A stretch of DNA of 44,086 nucleotides, from NCBI RefSeq assembly GCF_017115025.1, contig NZ_JABXKM010000147.1, positions 1 to 44,086 on the forward strand. The letters are read 5' to 3'. Of the stretch, positions 37,060 to 44,086 are shown piece by piece; within the stretch, counting starts at the first letter, position 1; every line of letters starts with the position of its first letter. Below the pieces are notes generated by a model that was not told the DNA's origin, searched no databases, and was given only the letters and a program-made list of their open reading frames with translations. A program made the translations under genes and the position numbers. Source of the stretch: Nostoc sp. NOS(2021) (GTDB taxonomy: Bacteria > Cyanobacteriota > Cyanobacteriia > Cyanobacteriales > Nostocaceae).

Positions 37060-38049
37060 TTACCATAGATCAGGCGGAAAACACTTGATACAGGCTGATG
37101 CGATCGCTTCAACTGGCAAAACCTCCACCGCAGATCCTAATTCCACTGCTACTTTCGGCATACCATAGACAACGCAAGTTTTGCGGTCTTGGGCAATAGT
37201 ATGCCAACCTACTTCGCGCAATCGTTTTAAGCCTTGAGCGCCATCTTGACCCATCCCCGTCAGCAACACCCCAACCCCCTTTCTAGTCCAATGTTTAGCC
37301 ACACTCGTGAAGAAAACATCGATGGATGGACGGGAGGAAAAATTTAGTGGTTCTTTGTCATAGCCAAGGGTGAGGTCGGGACGCATCACTAAATGAAGAT
37401 TTGTGCCAGCAACGAGAATTTTACCAGGCTGTGGTATGGCGCCTGCGATCGCTAGTTGCACAGGCAGAGGAATTTGCTCGTTCAACCAGGTGGCAAAACC
37501 TTCGACAAATTGGGCATCTATATGCTGGACAATCACCACAGCCGCCCCAAAATCTGGGGGAAATTGGGAGAGAATAGTTGTCAATGCTTGGGGGCCACCA
37601 GTGGAAGCCCCGATCACAATTAGGGGTGGAAGTGATTTTGGGCGATGGATAGGCGGCGATCGCTGATGTGAAGATTTACCAATTAAGCGGGCGATCGTGG
37701 CAATTTTATTTAGTAGCCCATCATCACCGAAAGCTGGCGTGTTGATGGCATCCAAGGCTCCATACCCCATTGCTTCAAAAACCTTGGCTGCATAGCGATT
37801 AACGCTAGCAGTAACCATCACAATAGCGCAGGGAGATTGCCTCATGATGTGCCGTGTAGCTTCTACTCCATCCATGCTAGGCATCAGCACATCCATCAAA
37901 ATCAAATCGGGAGTATCGTCTGCACACTTGTTCACGGCTTCCACGCCATCGTAAGCAACCCACGCCAGCTTGCAGTCTGGTATTTTTACCAGAACACGCC
38001 GCAGTGCTTCTACAGCCATGAACATATCATTTGCGATCGCAATTCTCAC
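37060..38049 (-). CDS. cheB: Chemotaxis response regulator protein-glutamate methylesterase CheB
   Basis: Removes methyl groups from, or deamidates, MCP receptors under control of CheA phosphorylation. Receiver residues: phosphoacceptor Asp53 in [13 protein letters not shown]. Methylesterase triad: Ser149 in GASTGGP, His176 in VQHIDAQF and Asp269 in GMGQDGA. Length, 329 aa, is normal. The start has ATANDMF-like [11 protein letters not shown] typical of WspF-type CheB. No cheR is seen in the window, although a methyltransferase partner is expected. The gap to cheA is 380 bp with a repeat element. Confidence 0.95.
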   Translation of the reverse strand: MRIAIANDMFMAVEALRRVLVKIPDCKLAWVAYDGVEAVNKCADDTPDLILMDVLMPSMDGVEATRHIMRQSPCAIVMVTASVNRYAAKVFEAMGYGALDAINTPAFGDDGLLNKIATIARLIGKSSHQRSPPIHRPKSLPPLIVIGASTGGPQALTTILSQFPPDFGAAVVIVQHIDAQFVEGFATWLNEQIPLPVQLAIAGAIPQPGKILVAGTNLHLVMRPDLTLGYDKEPLNFSSRPSIDVFFTSVAKHWTRKGVGVLLTGMGQDGAQGLKRLREVGWHTIAQDRKTCVVYGMPKVAVELGSAVEVLPVEAIASACIKCFPPDLW

Positions 38050-38429
38050 AGGTTATACCATTTTGGATTTTGGATTTTGGATTGTCAAAGATTTATTTAT
38101 CAATTTCAAGTTGACACACTACATAGTAGGAATTATCCAAAATAAGGCTATAAATATAAGACTGGAAACCCAGATTAAGTAAGAGCGCTCTTTCATTAAG
38201 TAGATGGTTATAAATAAATATAAGATAGTTTGTCATTGCGAAGGAAGTGAAGCAATCTCAGTCTTTGCGATTGCTTCACTCCACTGCGTTCCGCTCGCAA
38301 TGACATTTTATATTTAATTTCGCCCAGCTACTTAATTATACAAAAATGGGATAAATAGTATTGTTTGAGATTGATGAAAAAGCCTTGTAATAAATACTTT
38401 TAATCCAAAATCCAAAATCTAAAATTGGT
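38050..38429. other. Spacer between cheA and cheB with a palindromic repeat
   Basis: 380 bp without a gene. It includes the repeat 38231-38305 and AT-rich flanks with repeated TTTTGGATT / AATCCAAAA units (38061-38082 and 38401-38422) that could pair over distance. Confidence 0.6.
38231..38305. repeat. 75-bp dispersed palindromic repeat (TGTCATTGCGA ends)
   Basis: Ends TGTCATTGCGA (38231-38241) and TCGCAATGACA (38295-38305) are exact inverse complements. Inner arms AGTGAAGCAATC (38246-38257) and GATTGCTTCACT (38269-38280) also pair perfectly. This GTCATTGCGA...GAAGCAATC type is a widespread bacterial interspersed repeat. It may end or stabilise the cheA transcript. Confidence 0.85.
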
Positions 38430-40706
38430 TTATGCCTCTCCAATTAGATCAATCACCGCCTTTAACAGAGTGTCATCATGAAAGCTACTCTTAGTCAGGT
38501 AGTAGTCTGCACCTGCTTCTAACCCTTGCAGTCGGTCTTCTTCCCGATCTTTGTAAGATACGATAATCACGGGTATTTGCTTCAACTTGGCATGAGTTTT
38601 GATCTGGCTGGTAAGTTCAAAGCCATTCATTCGGGGCATATCAATATCTGTCACCACCAAGTCATAATCGCCACTGCGGATTGCATTCCAACCATCAATG
38701 CCATTAACTGCGACTTCAGCTTTATAACCATTGTTTTCCAAGAGTTTGCGCTCCATTTCGCGCACAGTTATCGAATCATCTACCACTAACACTCGCTTGT
38801 AAACTTTGGTAACTGCTTGATGAGCAGATTGATTTACCTGAGAGAGTTGTCCACTGGAAAACACCTTCGCAATGGAACGTACCAAATCTTCGACATCGAC
38901 AATCAACACTGGAGAACCATTATCCATGAGGGCGGCGGCGCTAATGTTGGCGACTTTACCAAGGCGGGGATCTAAAGGTCGGACAACCAAACTGCACTCA
39001 CCGAGAAACCGATCTACAACTAATCCATAACGGTTGAGGCGATCGCTAATTACAATAACTGACAGCGATTCTATATTCACCGCACGGGAGGGTAACTCTA
39101 AAACTTGACTTGCCAAAATCAACTCCACAGGTTGATTATTTATCAGGAAAAATGGACGATTTTCCGATACAGCAATATTAGATTTGGGCAAGATCACTAC
39201 CTGTTCAATGCGTGCGAGTCCAAAGGCATAGGGTTCACCGGCAATTTCCACCAGCAGGGTACGAATCACAGATAGGGTCAATGGTAACTGCAAATAAAAG
39301 GTGATGCCTCTTCCCAACACAGAAACCGCCCGCAACGTCCCGCCAACTTCCCGCACTGTGCTATGGGCTATATCCAGCCCCACACCTCGACCCGAAATTT
39401 CGGTGACAGTCTGGGTTGTCGAGAAACCAGGTAAAAACAGGAATTCCATTAACTCGACTTCGGTAAGTTGGGCGGCCATTTCCGGGTTTGTCAGTTGTTT
39501 GATGATCACTGCTTGGCGCAAAAACTCGATATCGATTCCCCGTCCATCATCTGAAACACTGATAAACAGCATTCCGGCGCGATGGGTAACTTCAATGCGA
39601 ATAATTCCTTCTTCTGGCTTTCCTACTGCTAGACGTTCCTGGGGCGGTTCAATGCCATGATCGATCGCATTCCGCAGAATATGAGTCAACGGAGCTTCTA
39701 GACGTTCTAGAATATCTCGATCTACCAAAGTAGACTTACCGACGATTTCCAGTTTCACCCGTTTACCCAATTGTCTTGCTAAGTCACGTACCATTCGCGG
39801 AAATCCCTGTCCCCCATCAGCAAAGGAACACATCCGAGTAGCAATAATTTCCTGATACAGGCGATGGGCAAGGTTAGCAGAACGCTGAGAAAATAGTTCT
39901 AGTTCGTTTTGGTGATCGCTCATCATCTGGTAACATTCTTTAGCTTTTTGATGAGCTGCACTTAAGTTTTCTTTAATTTGCCGATTCAGATGATAGTTGC
40001 CCAATAATTCCTGTAAGTTCTCTAGCAGGTTGGACAATTCCCCCTGATTGCTTCTCAGTTTCAGCAAAGAGTTAGCAAATGGTTCTAAAGAGTTCGCCTC
40101 AACTAAAGACTCTCCTGCTAAACCCATCAAGCGATTCAGATTTTCAGTACTCATTCGCACCGCCCGATTTGGGGTGATGTCTAGTTCTTCTGAAGATGTG
40201 GAGATATTTAGCGGGGGTGGGGAAACAAGGATTGTCTGTTGGTTCTCTTCTAACTGCGCTGTTATTAGTAGGGGATGAATTACTGTAGAGGTTGCCTCTG
40301 GAGTTAGGATATTAGCGATCGCACTCACTAGCGATTCAATGCCAACATCTTCTAACATCTGCAAATTTGGGTTAGCTGTAACCGTTTCAGCTATATGTAG
40401 GAGCATATCTACCCCTTGCAGCAACACATCAATGCGATCGGCAGTTAAGATAACTTTTCCTTCTTGAGCCGCAACAAAACAGTCTTCCATCACATGGGCA
40501 ATGTTGACAGCCGGCTCAATTTGGACAATTCGGGCGGCGCCTTTGATGCAATGGGCTGCCCGCATTAAAGCTTCCAATTCTTTTTGGGGATCGGGCTTCG
40601 TCTCCAGTGCCAATAGGCAATCATTCAATACCACAACTTGAGCTTTGACTTCCATGTTGAATAAATCAAGCAAGGAAAGATTGCTGACATCAAATTCTTC
40701 TAACAT
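38430..40706 (-). CDS. cheA: CheA-type histidine kinase with C-terminal receiver (CheA-REC, WspE-like)
   Basis: A 758-aa chemosensory kinase. The HPt domain has the phosphorylated histidine in RAAHCIKGAARI (His52). Next come a dimerisation region, the HATPase domain (HILRNAIDHGIEPP, SVSDDGRGID, STTQTVTEISGRGVGLD), a CheW-like domain (LPLTLSVIRTLLVEIAGEPY) and a C-terminal receiver from about residue 636 with Asp687 in LVVTDIDMPRMNG. There is no recognisable CheY/CheB-binding P2 domain. The fused receiver is typical of alternative-function systems such as Wsp and of cyanobacterial Hik/PilL-like kinases. Likely partners: MCP, CheW and CheB of this cluster, and the downstream WspR-like receiver kinase. 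Confidence 0.94.
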   Translation of the reverse strand: MLEEFDVSNLSLLDLFNMEVKAQVVVLNDCLLALETKPDPQKELEALMRAAHCIKGAARIVQIEPAVNIAHVMEDCFVAAQEGKVILTADRIDVLLQGVDMLLHIAETVTANPNLQMLEDVGIESLVSAIANILTPEATSTVIHPLLITAQLEENQQTILVSPPPLNISTSSEELDITPNRAVRMSTENLNRLMGLAGESLVEANSLEPFANSLLKLRSNQGELSNLLENLQELLGNYHLNRQIKENLSAAHQKAKECYQMMSDHQNELELFSQRSANLAHRLYQEIIATRMCSFADGGQGFPRMVRDLARQLGKRVKLEIVGKSTLVDRDILERLEAPLTHILRNAIDHGIEPPQERLAVGKPEEGIIRIEVTHRAGMLFISVSDDGRGIDIEFLRQAVIIKQLTNPEMAAQLTEVELMEFLFLPGFSTTQTVTEISGRGVGLDIAHSTVREVGGTLRAVSVLGRGITFYLQLPLTLSVIRTLLVEIAGEPYAFGLARIEQVVILPKSNIAVSENRPFFLINNQPVELILASQVLELPSRAVNIESLSVIVISDRLNRYGLVVDRFLGECSLVVRPLDPRLGKVANISAAALMDNGSPVLIVDVEDLVRSIAKVFSSGQLSQVNQSAHQAVTKVYKRVLVVDDSITVREMERKLLENNGYKAEVAVNGIDGWNAIRSGDYDLVVTDIDMPRMNGFELTSQIKTHAKLKQIPVIIVSYKDREEDRLQGLEAGADYYLTKSSFHDDTLLKAVIDLIGEA

Positions 40707-40745
40707 GACAAGTTTTCCTAGAAGACCGATTCATTAATCCTGGAA

Positions 40746-40980
40746 GAACCTCTCCCCCAACCCCTCTCCTACAAGTAGCTACCGTGTATACACAAGTATG
40801 AAATAGTTTACTCACCTAGTTTTTTGCGTCAGTTTTACCCCACCCTAACCCTCCCCGATGGATTGGGGAGGGAACTAGATTCCTGTTTCCCCCCTTTCTA
40901 AGGGGGGATTAAGGGGGGTAATTTGACTTGTGTATAACACCGTAGCTTCCCTTGTAGAGAAGGGGGTTGGGGGGTTAGGT
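40746..40980. repeat. Nested palindromic repeat between cheW and cheA
   Basis: The outer arms are imperfect inverse complements: AACCTCTCCCCCAACCCC, TACAAGTAGCTACCGTGT and ATACACAAG on the left (about 40747-40797) against CTTGTGTAT, ACACCGTAGCTTCCCTTGTA and GGGGGTTGGGGGGTTAGG on the right (40927-40979). They enclose an 86-bp unit (40836-40921) that occurs again at 44001-44086. This looks like one repeat element inserted inside another. Confidence 0.7.
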
Positions 40981-40986
40981 TTTTGA

Positions 40987-41706
40987 TTACAGCACCTTCC
41001 TAGCTAAGGTGGTGAATAATAATTCATCATCTAAATAGCTGACACTGTGCGATCGCTCGATTTGCTTCCCGTCCGGTTGCCAGTGAAATAATCCTTTAGT
41101 ATATGTTTGAGTCAGACTCTTAGGCGCATCTTGTAATTCATCCCGGTGAAATCGGTGTATCCCATAAAGTTCATCTACAGCAAAGACCCAAGTTTTACCT
41201 GCCTTTTCCAGCACCACCATGCGCGAATACACCACTGGACTCAGCGTTTGTATTGCTGTATCGGCAACTTCCAAATTCAGCAGATGACTCAAAGAGATAC
41301 ACAAGAGCAATTCGCCTCGGATACTTACCAATCCCCGCAAGATTTGGTTGCTGCGATGCGGTAGGGTATGAATCACGCTCGGAGGGGAAATTTCTTTAAA
41401 GATTTGGGCAGAAAGTGCTAGCCATTCCCGTTGCAGACGAAAAATTACAACCGTCATTTGAGTTGTGGGTAAAGCATGGGATATCTGGGAATCTTCATCG
41501 GCTCTAGATTTAGCAAGTAACTCAGTCCACTCTTGCCGATAATCTTCAGGTATAGAGCGCTCTAGCAAATGACGACCAGCAGTAGAGTAAACGGGGCAAT
41601 TGCGGCAATGGGTATAGATGGCTAATTGGGGACAAGAGCGATCGCCCTGAATGCCGATAAAATTCCAACAACGTTCAATATTTAATGGAGTAGCGATCGG
41701 GTTCAT
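40987..41706 (-). CDS. cheW: CheW-domain protein with four-cysteine N-terminus (WspD/WspB-like)
   Basis: A 239-aa coupling protein linking the MCP to CheA. The CheW domain covers about 85-235 (MTVVIFRLQREWLALSAQIF, RGLVSIRGELLLCISLSHLL, WVFAVDELYGIHRF). The N-terminal 65 residues are a conserved extension: ERCWNFIGIQGDRSCPQLAI with Cys13 and Cys25, followed by HCRNCPVYS with Cys34 and Cys37. From memory, this CWN.IG..GD.SCP...HC.NCPV pattern is shared with Wsp-type CheW proteins. The cysteines could bind a metal or Fe-S cluster, which is untested. The MCP gene ends 9 bp upstream, so the two are co-transcribed. Confidence 0.9.
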   Translation of the reverse strand: MNPIATPLNIERCWNFIGIQGDRSCPQLAIYTHCRNCPVYSTAGRHLLERSIPEDYRQEWTELLAKSRADEDSQISHALPTTQMTVVIFRLQREWLALSAQIFKEISPPSVIHTLPHRSNQILRGLVSIRGELLLCISLSHLLNLEVADTAIQTLSPVVYSRMVVLEKAGKTWVFAVDELYGIHRFHRDELQDAPKSLTQTYTKGLFHWQPDGKQIERSHSVSYLDDELLFTTLARKVL

Positions 41707-41715
41707 AAGGGTTAA

Positions 41716-43530
41716 TCAAGAGAATTGGTGAATCAAGGGTATAGCGTCTTCTGTTTTCACCTGAAAGCGGGCAATCTCTTGACGCAATCCCTGCGCCACT
41801 TGGTTAAGTTGGGCGATCGCATGATTAATTTCCCGCAAGGAATCCGCAGTTTGCACCGAGGTACTGCTCAACTGCACCATCGCCTCACTAATTTGTTGCG
41901 CTCCCACAAATTGGATTTCCATACCCTGGCTGACAAACTCAAATCGCGGATTCAGGTCTTGCACTTGCTGGATAACTTGCCCAACCTGTGTACTGATGCT
42001 GGCAACATCTTCCATACTCCGCCCTACTTCTGCGGCAAACTTGTCCATCTCCATCACACCTGTAGAGACTGACGATTGCATCTGCTTGACCATCTGCTCA
42101 ATGTCGAGGGTAGCAACGGCGGTTTGATCTGCTAGTCGGCGAATTTCTCTAGCAACTACAGCAAAGCCTAAGCCATACTCTCCAGCTTTTTCGGCTTCGA
42201 TCGCAGCATTTAATGACAACAAATTCGTTTGGTCTGCCACCTTGGTAATTGTGACAACGATAGTATTAATGCTATTTGCCTTTTCGCTAATTACTCCCAG
42301 TCGGGCAGCGATCGCATTAGTGGCTTCTGCTAACTGCCGCATAGTAGTTTCCATCCGCACAATGTCTTTTTGGCTATCATTTGCGGCTGTCGTCGTGACT
42401 TGTGAAATCGTCGCAACTTGTTCCATTGCACTTACTAGTTCCCTAGAGGTGGCGGAAATTTCTTTAGTAGCGGCAGTTACCTCATTAGTAGAAGCTAACT
42501 GCTCAGTGAGCGTCGCTTCTAATTGTTTACCCGAAGCTGCTATTTGAGTAGCTGAGGTAGTCACTTGGATGCCTGAATGCTGTACCTGACGAATCAGAGT
42601 GTTGAGATTCTGAGTCATAGTTTGGAAAGCAGTTAAGAGTCTATTCATTTCATCTTTGCTGTTGGAGTCAGCCTTGACCTGAGTTGTTAAGTTCCCCGTG
42701 GAAATTTGCTCTGCAACCCTAACAACACTAATAATCTGAAATGCAATTTGTCGAGCGATTACAAACCCCAAAATAATCGCAGTTATAGGGCCAATGGCAA
42801 TTCCCACAGAAATCCATAAAAGGCTGCGAGCCACATTGTGTTCGACTTCCTTTTGTGTATCTGATATGTAACCTTCATTAAGTTTTAAAAGTTTGCCTGC
42901 TTGCTCATCACTTATTTTAAATAACGGTTCTTCCCTATTTGTTCCCTCAGAATCCATGCGATTACGTAATTCAAATGCCGTTTGAACAGTGGCAAAATCA
43001 GATGATTTATCTTTTCCTTGACGCATTAATTCGATTTGTTTTTTCCAAGGATTGCGAACACCAATTTGATTAAACTGTAGCTCAACATCTAACAATTTTT
43101 CATGGGCTTTCTTCCAGGCATCCAGTTGTTCTTTAAGTAAGTCATACTCTTTTTTTTCTTGTTCGCTTAATGGCGTTCCTTCGTACTGTTTAATACCTTC
43201 GTTCATCTGTTTCCAAGCGTCCTGGATTTGAGTTATTGCACCCTGTCTTTCACTAACAGTGACTTCAGGATCAAATAGTAACCGTTCTGCCGATTGGATG
43301 TGTATTTGACCTTCGTTAATCTTCCATATCCCGGACAGACTGGGGATGTTATCCGTCTCTAGGATGTTAATGTACTGATTTAACTGGTTGGTGGTGAACC
43401 ATCCCAGCAAGGCGATCATAAGTACAATCAGTCCCATAAATAAAAATGAACTGATCAACCGTGTTTGCAAGGTCATATTCTTGAACATTGGGTATCTTAA
43501 TGTTGGTCTAATGCTGTAAAACGCCTTCAC
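41716..43530 (-). CDS. Methyl-accepting chemotaxis protein (WspA-like)
   Basis: A 604-aa receptor. TM1 is at about residues 25-46 and TM2 at about 237-260, enclosing a helical periplasmic sensor of roughly 190 residues (four-helix-bundle type). A HAMP domain (about 260-312) is followed by a signalling domain. The hairpin tip reads VADQTNLLSLNAAIEAEKAG and EYGLGFAVVAREIRRLADQT, where EKAGEYG replaces the ARAGEQG of motility receptors, as in Wsp/Frz-like receptors. There is no C-terminal CheR-tethering pentapeptide. The start may be ATG 43530 or the internal ATG at 43488 (MFKNMTLQTRLI). First cluster gene in the window, and probably the first gene of the cheW operon. Confidence 0.93.
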   Translation of the reverse strand: MKAFYSIRPTLRYPMFKNMTLQTRLISSFLFMGLIVLMIALLGWFTTNQLNQYINILETDNIPSLSGIWKINEGQIHIQSAERLLFDPEVTVSERQGAITQIQDAWKQMNEGIKQYEGTPLSEQEKKEYDLLKEQLDAWKKAHEKLLDVELQFNQIGVRNPWKKQIELMRQGKDKSSDFATVQTAFELRNRMDSEGTNREEPLFKISDEQAGKLLKLNEGYISDTQKEVEHNVARSLLWISVGIAIGPITAIILGFVIARQIAFQIISVVRVAEQISTGNLTTQVKADSNSKDEMNRLLTAFQTMTQNLNTLIRQVQHSGIQVTTSATQIAASGKQLEATLTEQLASTNEVTAATKEISATSRELVSAMEQVATISQVTTTAANDSQKDIVRMETTMRQLAEATNAIAARLGVISEKANSINTIVVTITKVADQTNLLSLNAAIEAEKAGEYGLGFAVVAREIRRLADQTAVATLDIEQMVKQMQSSVSTGVMEMDKFAAEVGRSMEDVASISTQVGQVIQQVQDLNPRFEFVSQGMEIQFVGAQQISEAMVQLSSTSVQTADSLREINHAIAQLNQVAQGLRQEIARFQVKTEDAIPLIHQFS

Positions 43531-43612
43531 CTATTAAAATTCCCAAATCACAAGCAAAATGAACAGCCTGTATTTTAAATTTTGAAACAAATTATTAAGT
43601 AGGTAGCTTAGT

Positions 43613-43894
43613 TCATAAACTAGCTTTTCCTTTTGATTGGAAAGTGCTGAGTGCTGAGTAAGAAGTTTGAGTATCTGAAGTGGATGAACGGAGTTCTGAA
43701 GTGGATGAACGGAGTTCCGAGGTGGATGAACGGAGTTCCGAGGTGGATGAACGGAGTTCTGAAGTGGATGAACGGAGTTCTGAAGTGGATGAACGGAGTT
43801 CTGAAGTGGATGAACGGAGTTCTGAGGTGGATGAACGGAGTTCTGAGGTGGATGAACGGAGTTCTGATACCATTTCACGCAAACCCTGATACAT
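43613..43894 (-). CDS. Possible heptad-repeat small protein (SELRSST repeats)
   Basis: A 93-aa reading frame: MYQGLREMV, then about nine repeats of SELRSST and a unique tail DTQTSYSALSTFQSKGKASL. It is encoded by the 21-bp tandem repeat at 43674-43867. All base differences between repeat units are silent in this frame, and also in the exactly opposed plus-strand frame DERSSEV, but not in the other frames. The polar heptad could form a coiled coil or be disordered. It lies 82 bp upstream of the MCP gene on the same strand. Whether it is expressed is uncertain; no clear Shine-Dalgarno was identified. Confidence 0.4.
   Translation of the reverse strand: MYQGLREMVSELRSSTSELRSSTSELRSSTSELRSSTSELRSSTSELRSSTSELRSSTSELRSSTSELRSSTSDTQTSYSALSTFQSKGKASL
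43674..43867. repeat. 21-bp tandem repeat, nine full units
   Basis: Unit TCTGAAGTGGATGAACGGAGT begins at 43674, 43695, 43716, 43737, 43758, 43779, 43800, 43821 and 43842, followed by the partial TCTGA. Units differ only at two positions: TCT/TCC (units 3 and 4 have C) and GAA/GAG (units 3, 4, 8 and 9 have G). No spacers, so not CRISPR. Confidence 0.97.
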
Positions 43895-44000
43895 ATAGAT
43901 TTATCGTAGGGGCACAGAAAAAGCTCATTGGTGTCAACTTAACGTGAAACCCTTGTCAAGCGTGATATTGAGTTCACTCACTGACCATGACGATCCGCGT

Positions 44001-44086
44001 TACCCCACCCTAACCCTCCCCTTATAAAGGGGAGGGAACTAAATTTCCTGTTTCCCCCCTTTATAAGGGGGGATTAAGGGGGGTAA
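44001..44086. repeat. 86-bp dispersed palindromic repeat, second copy
   Basis: Nearly identical to 40836-40921: TACCCCACCCTAACCCTCCC, a small stem (CTCCCCTTATAAAGGGGAG), CTGTTTCCCCCCTTTATAAG and GGGGGATTAAGGGGGGTAA. It runs to the window end. The two copies differ mainly in the loops of their hairpins, as expected for structure-conserving repeats. Confidence 0.85.

Noticed and set aside
43674..43867. CRISPR array
   Set aside because: The units are directly tandem with no spacers and no cas genes nearby.
43651..43947. Plus-strand repeats MNGVLKW and minus-strand repeats NSVHPLQ as proteins
   Set aside because: A 21-bp repeat keeps all six frames open; in these frames the unit-to-unit differences change residues, unlike the SELRSST and DERSSEV frames.

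Overview
The window looks like chromosomal DNA of a filamentous, heterocyst-type cyanobacterium (Nostoc/Anabaena group). Evidence: the palindrome GCGATCGC (HIP1) recurs throughout, both in genes and between them; AT-rich spacers carry heptanucleotide tandem repeats and small palindromic elements typical of Nostocales; the order tig (divergent) / asd-dapA-RNase J is, from memory, the Anabaena order; and there is a cyanobacterial Mo-dependent nitrogenase C-terminus family protein, a light-responsive K-box upstream of groES, and a Ycf29-like response regulator. No rRNA, tRNA, CRISPR array or transposase gene was recognised.

Layout. 1-5.5 kb: truncated trigger factor gene, then aspartate-semialdehyde dehydrogenase, dihydrodipicolinate synthase and ribonuclease J. 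5.5-11 kb: an LRAT-fold protein with a glycine-zipper tail, a decayed Uma2 nuclease gene split by a 92-bp MITE, a Mo-nitrogenase C-terminus protein, a catalytically dead caspase-homologue with a membrane anchor and helical repeats, a small membrane protein whose 3' end lies inside a second MITE copy, and rpmF. 11-14.6 kb: a YedY-like molybdoenzyme, a class-3 aldehyde dehydrogenase and a receiver-histidine kinase. 14.7-19.5 kb: a three-gene cassette (trypsin-co-occurring domain protein; trypsin fused to an AAA-like NTPase; AAA-like NTPase with membrane helix, TPR and a substrate-binding-protein domain), which looks like a conflict or stress-signalling system. 19.5-24.7 kb: an Rpn-type nuclease, then a urease operon ureD-ureA-ureB-[PD-(D/E)XK nuclease]-ureC in which the nuclease is translationally coupled to ureC. 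24.8-27 kb: a coupled radical SAM/methyltransferase pair. 27.2-30.8 kb: hicB with a 3'-broken hicA, facing a HEPN-like protein plus a double P-loop ATPase. 30.8-33.1 kb: groES-groEL with CIRCE and K-box. 33.3-35.2 kb: a thioredoxin-like ferredoxin, a LuxR-type response regulator and a NIL-domain protein. 35.3-43.5 kb: a Wsp-like chemosensory cluster on the minus strand (MCP, CheW with a four-Cys N-terminus, CheA-REC, CheB, and a receiver-histidine kinase). 43.6-44.1 kb: a 21-bp tandem repeat and a dispersed palindromic repeat.

The most interesting points are the trypsin/STAND/substrate-binding-protein cassette, the Wsp-like cluster whose WspR-type receiver is joined to a histidine kinase instead of a GGDEF domain, the HEPN-like/double-ATPase pair beside a damaged HicAB module, and the nuclease gene lodged inside the urease operon. 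Family assignments come from reading motifs and from memory; no database search was run.
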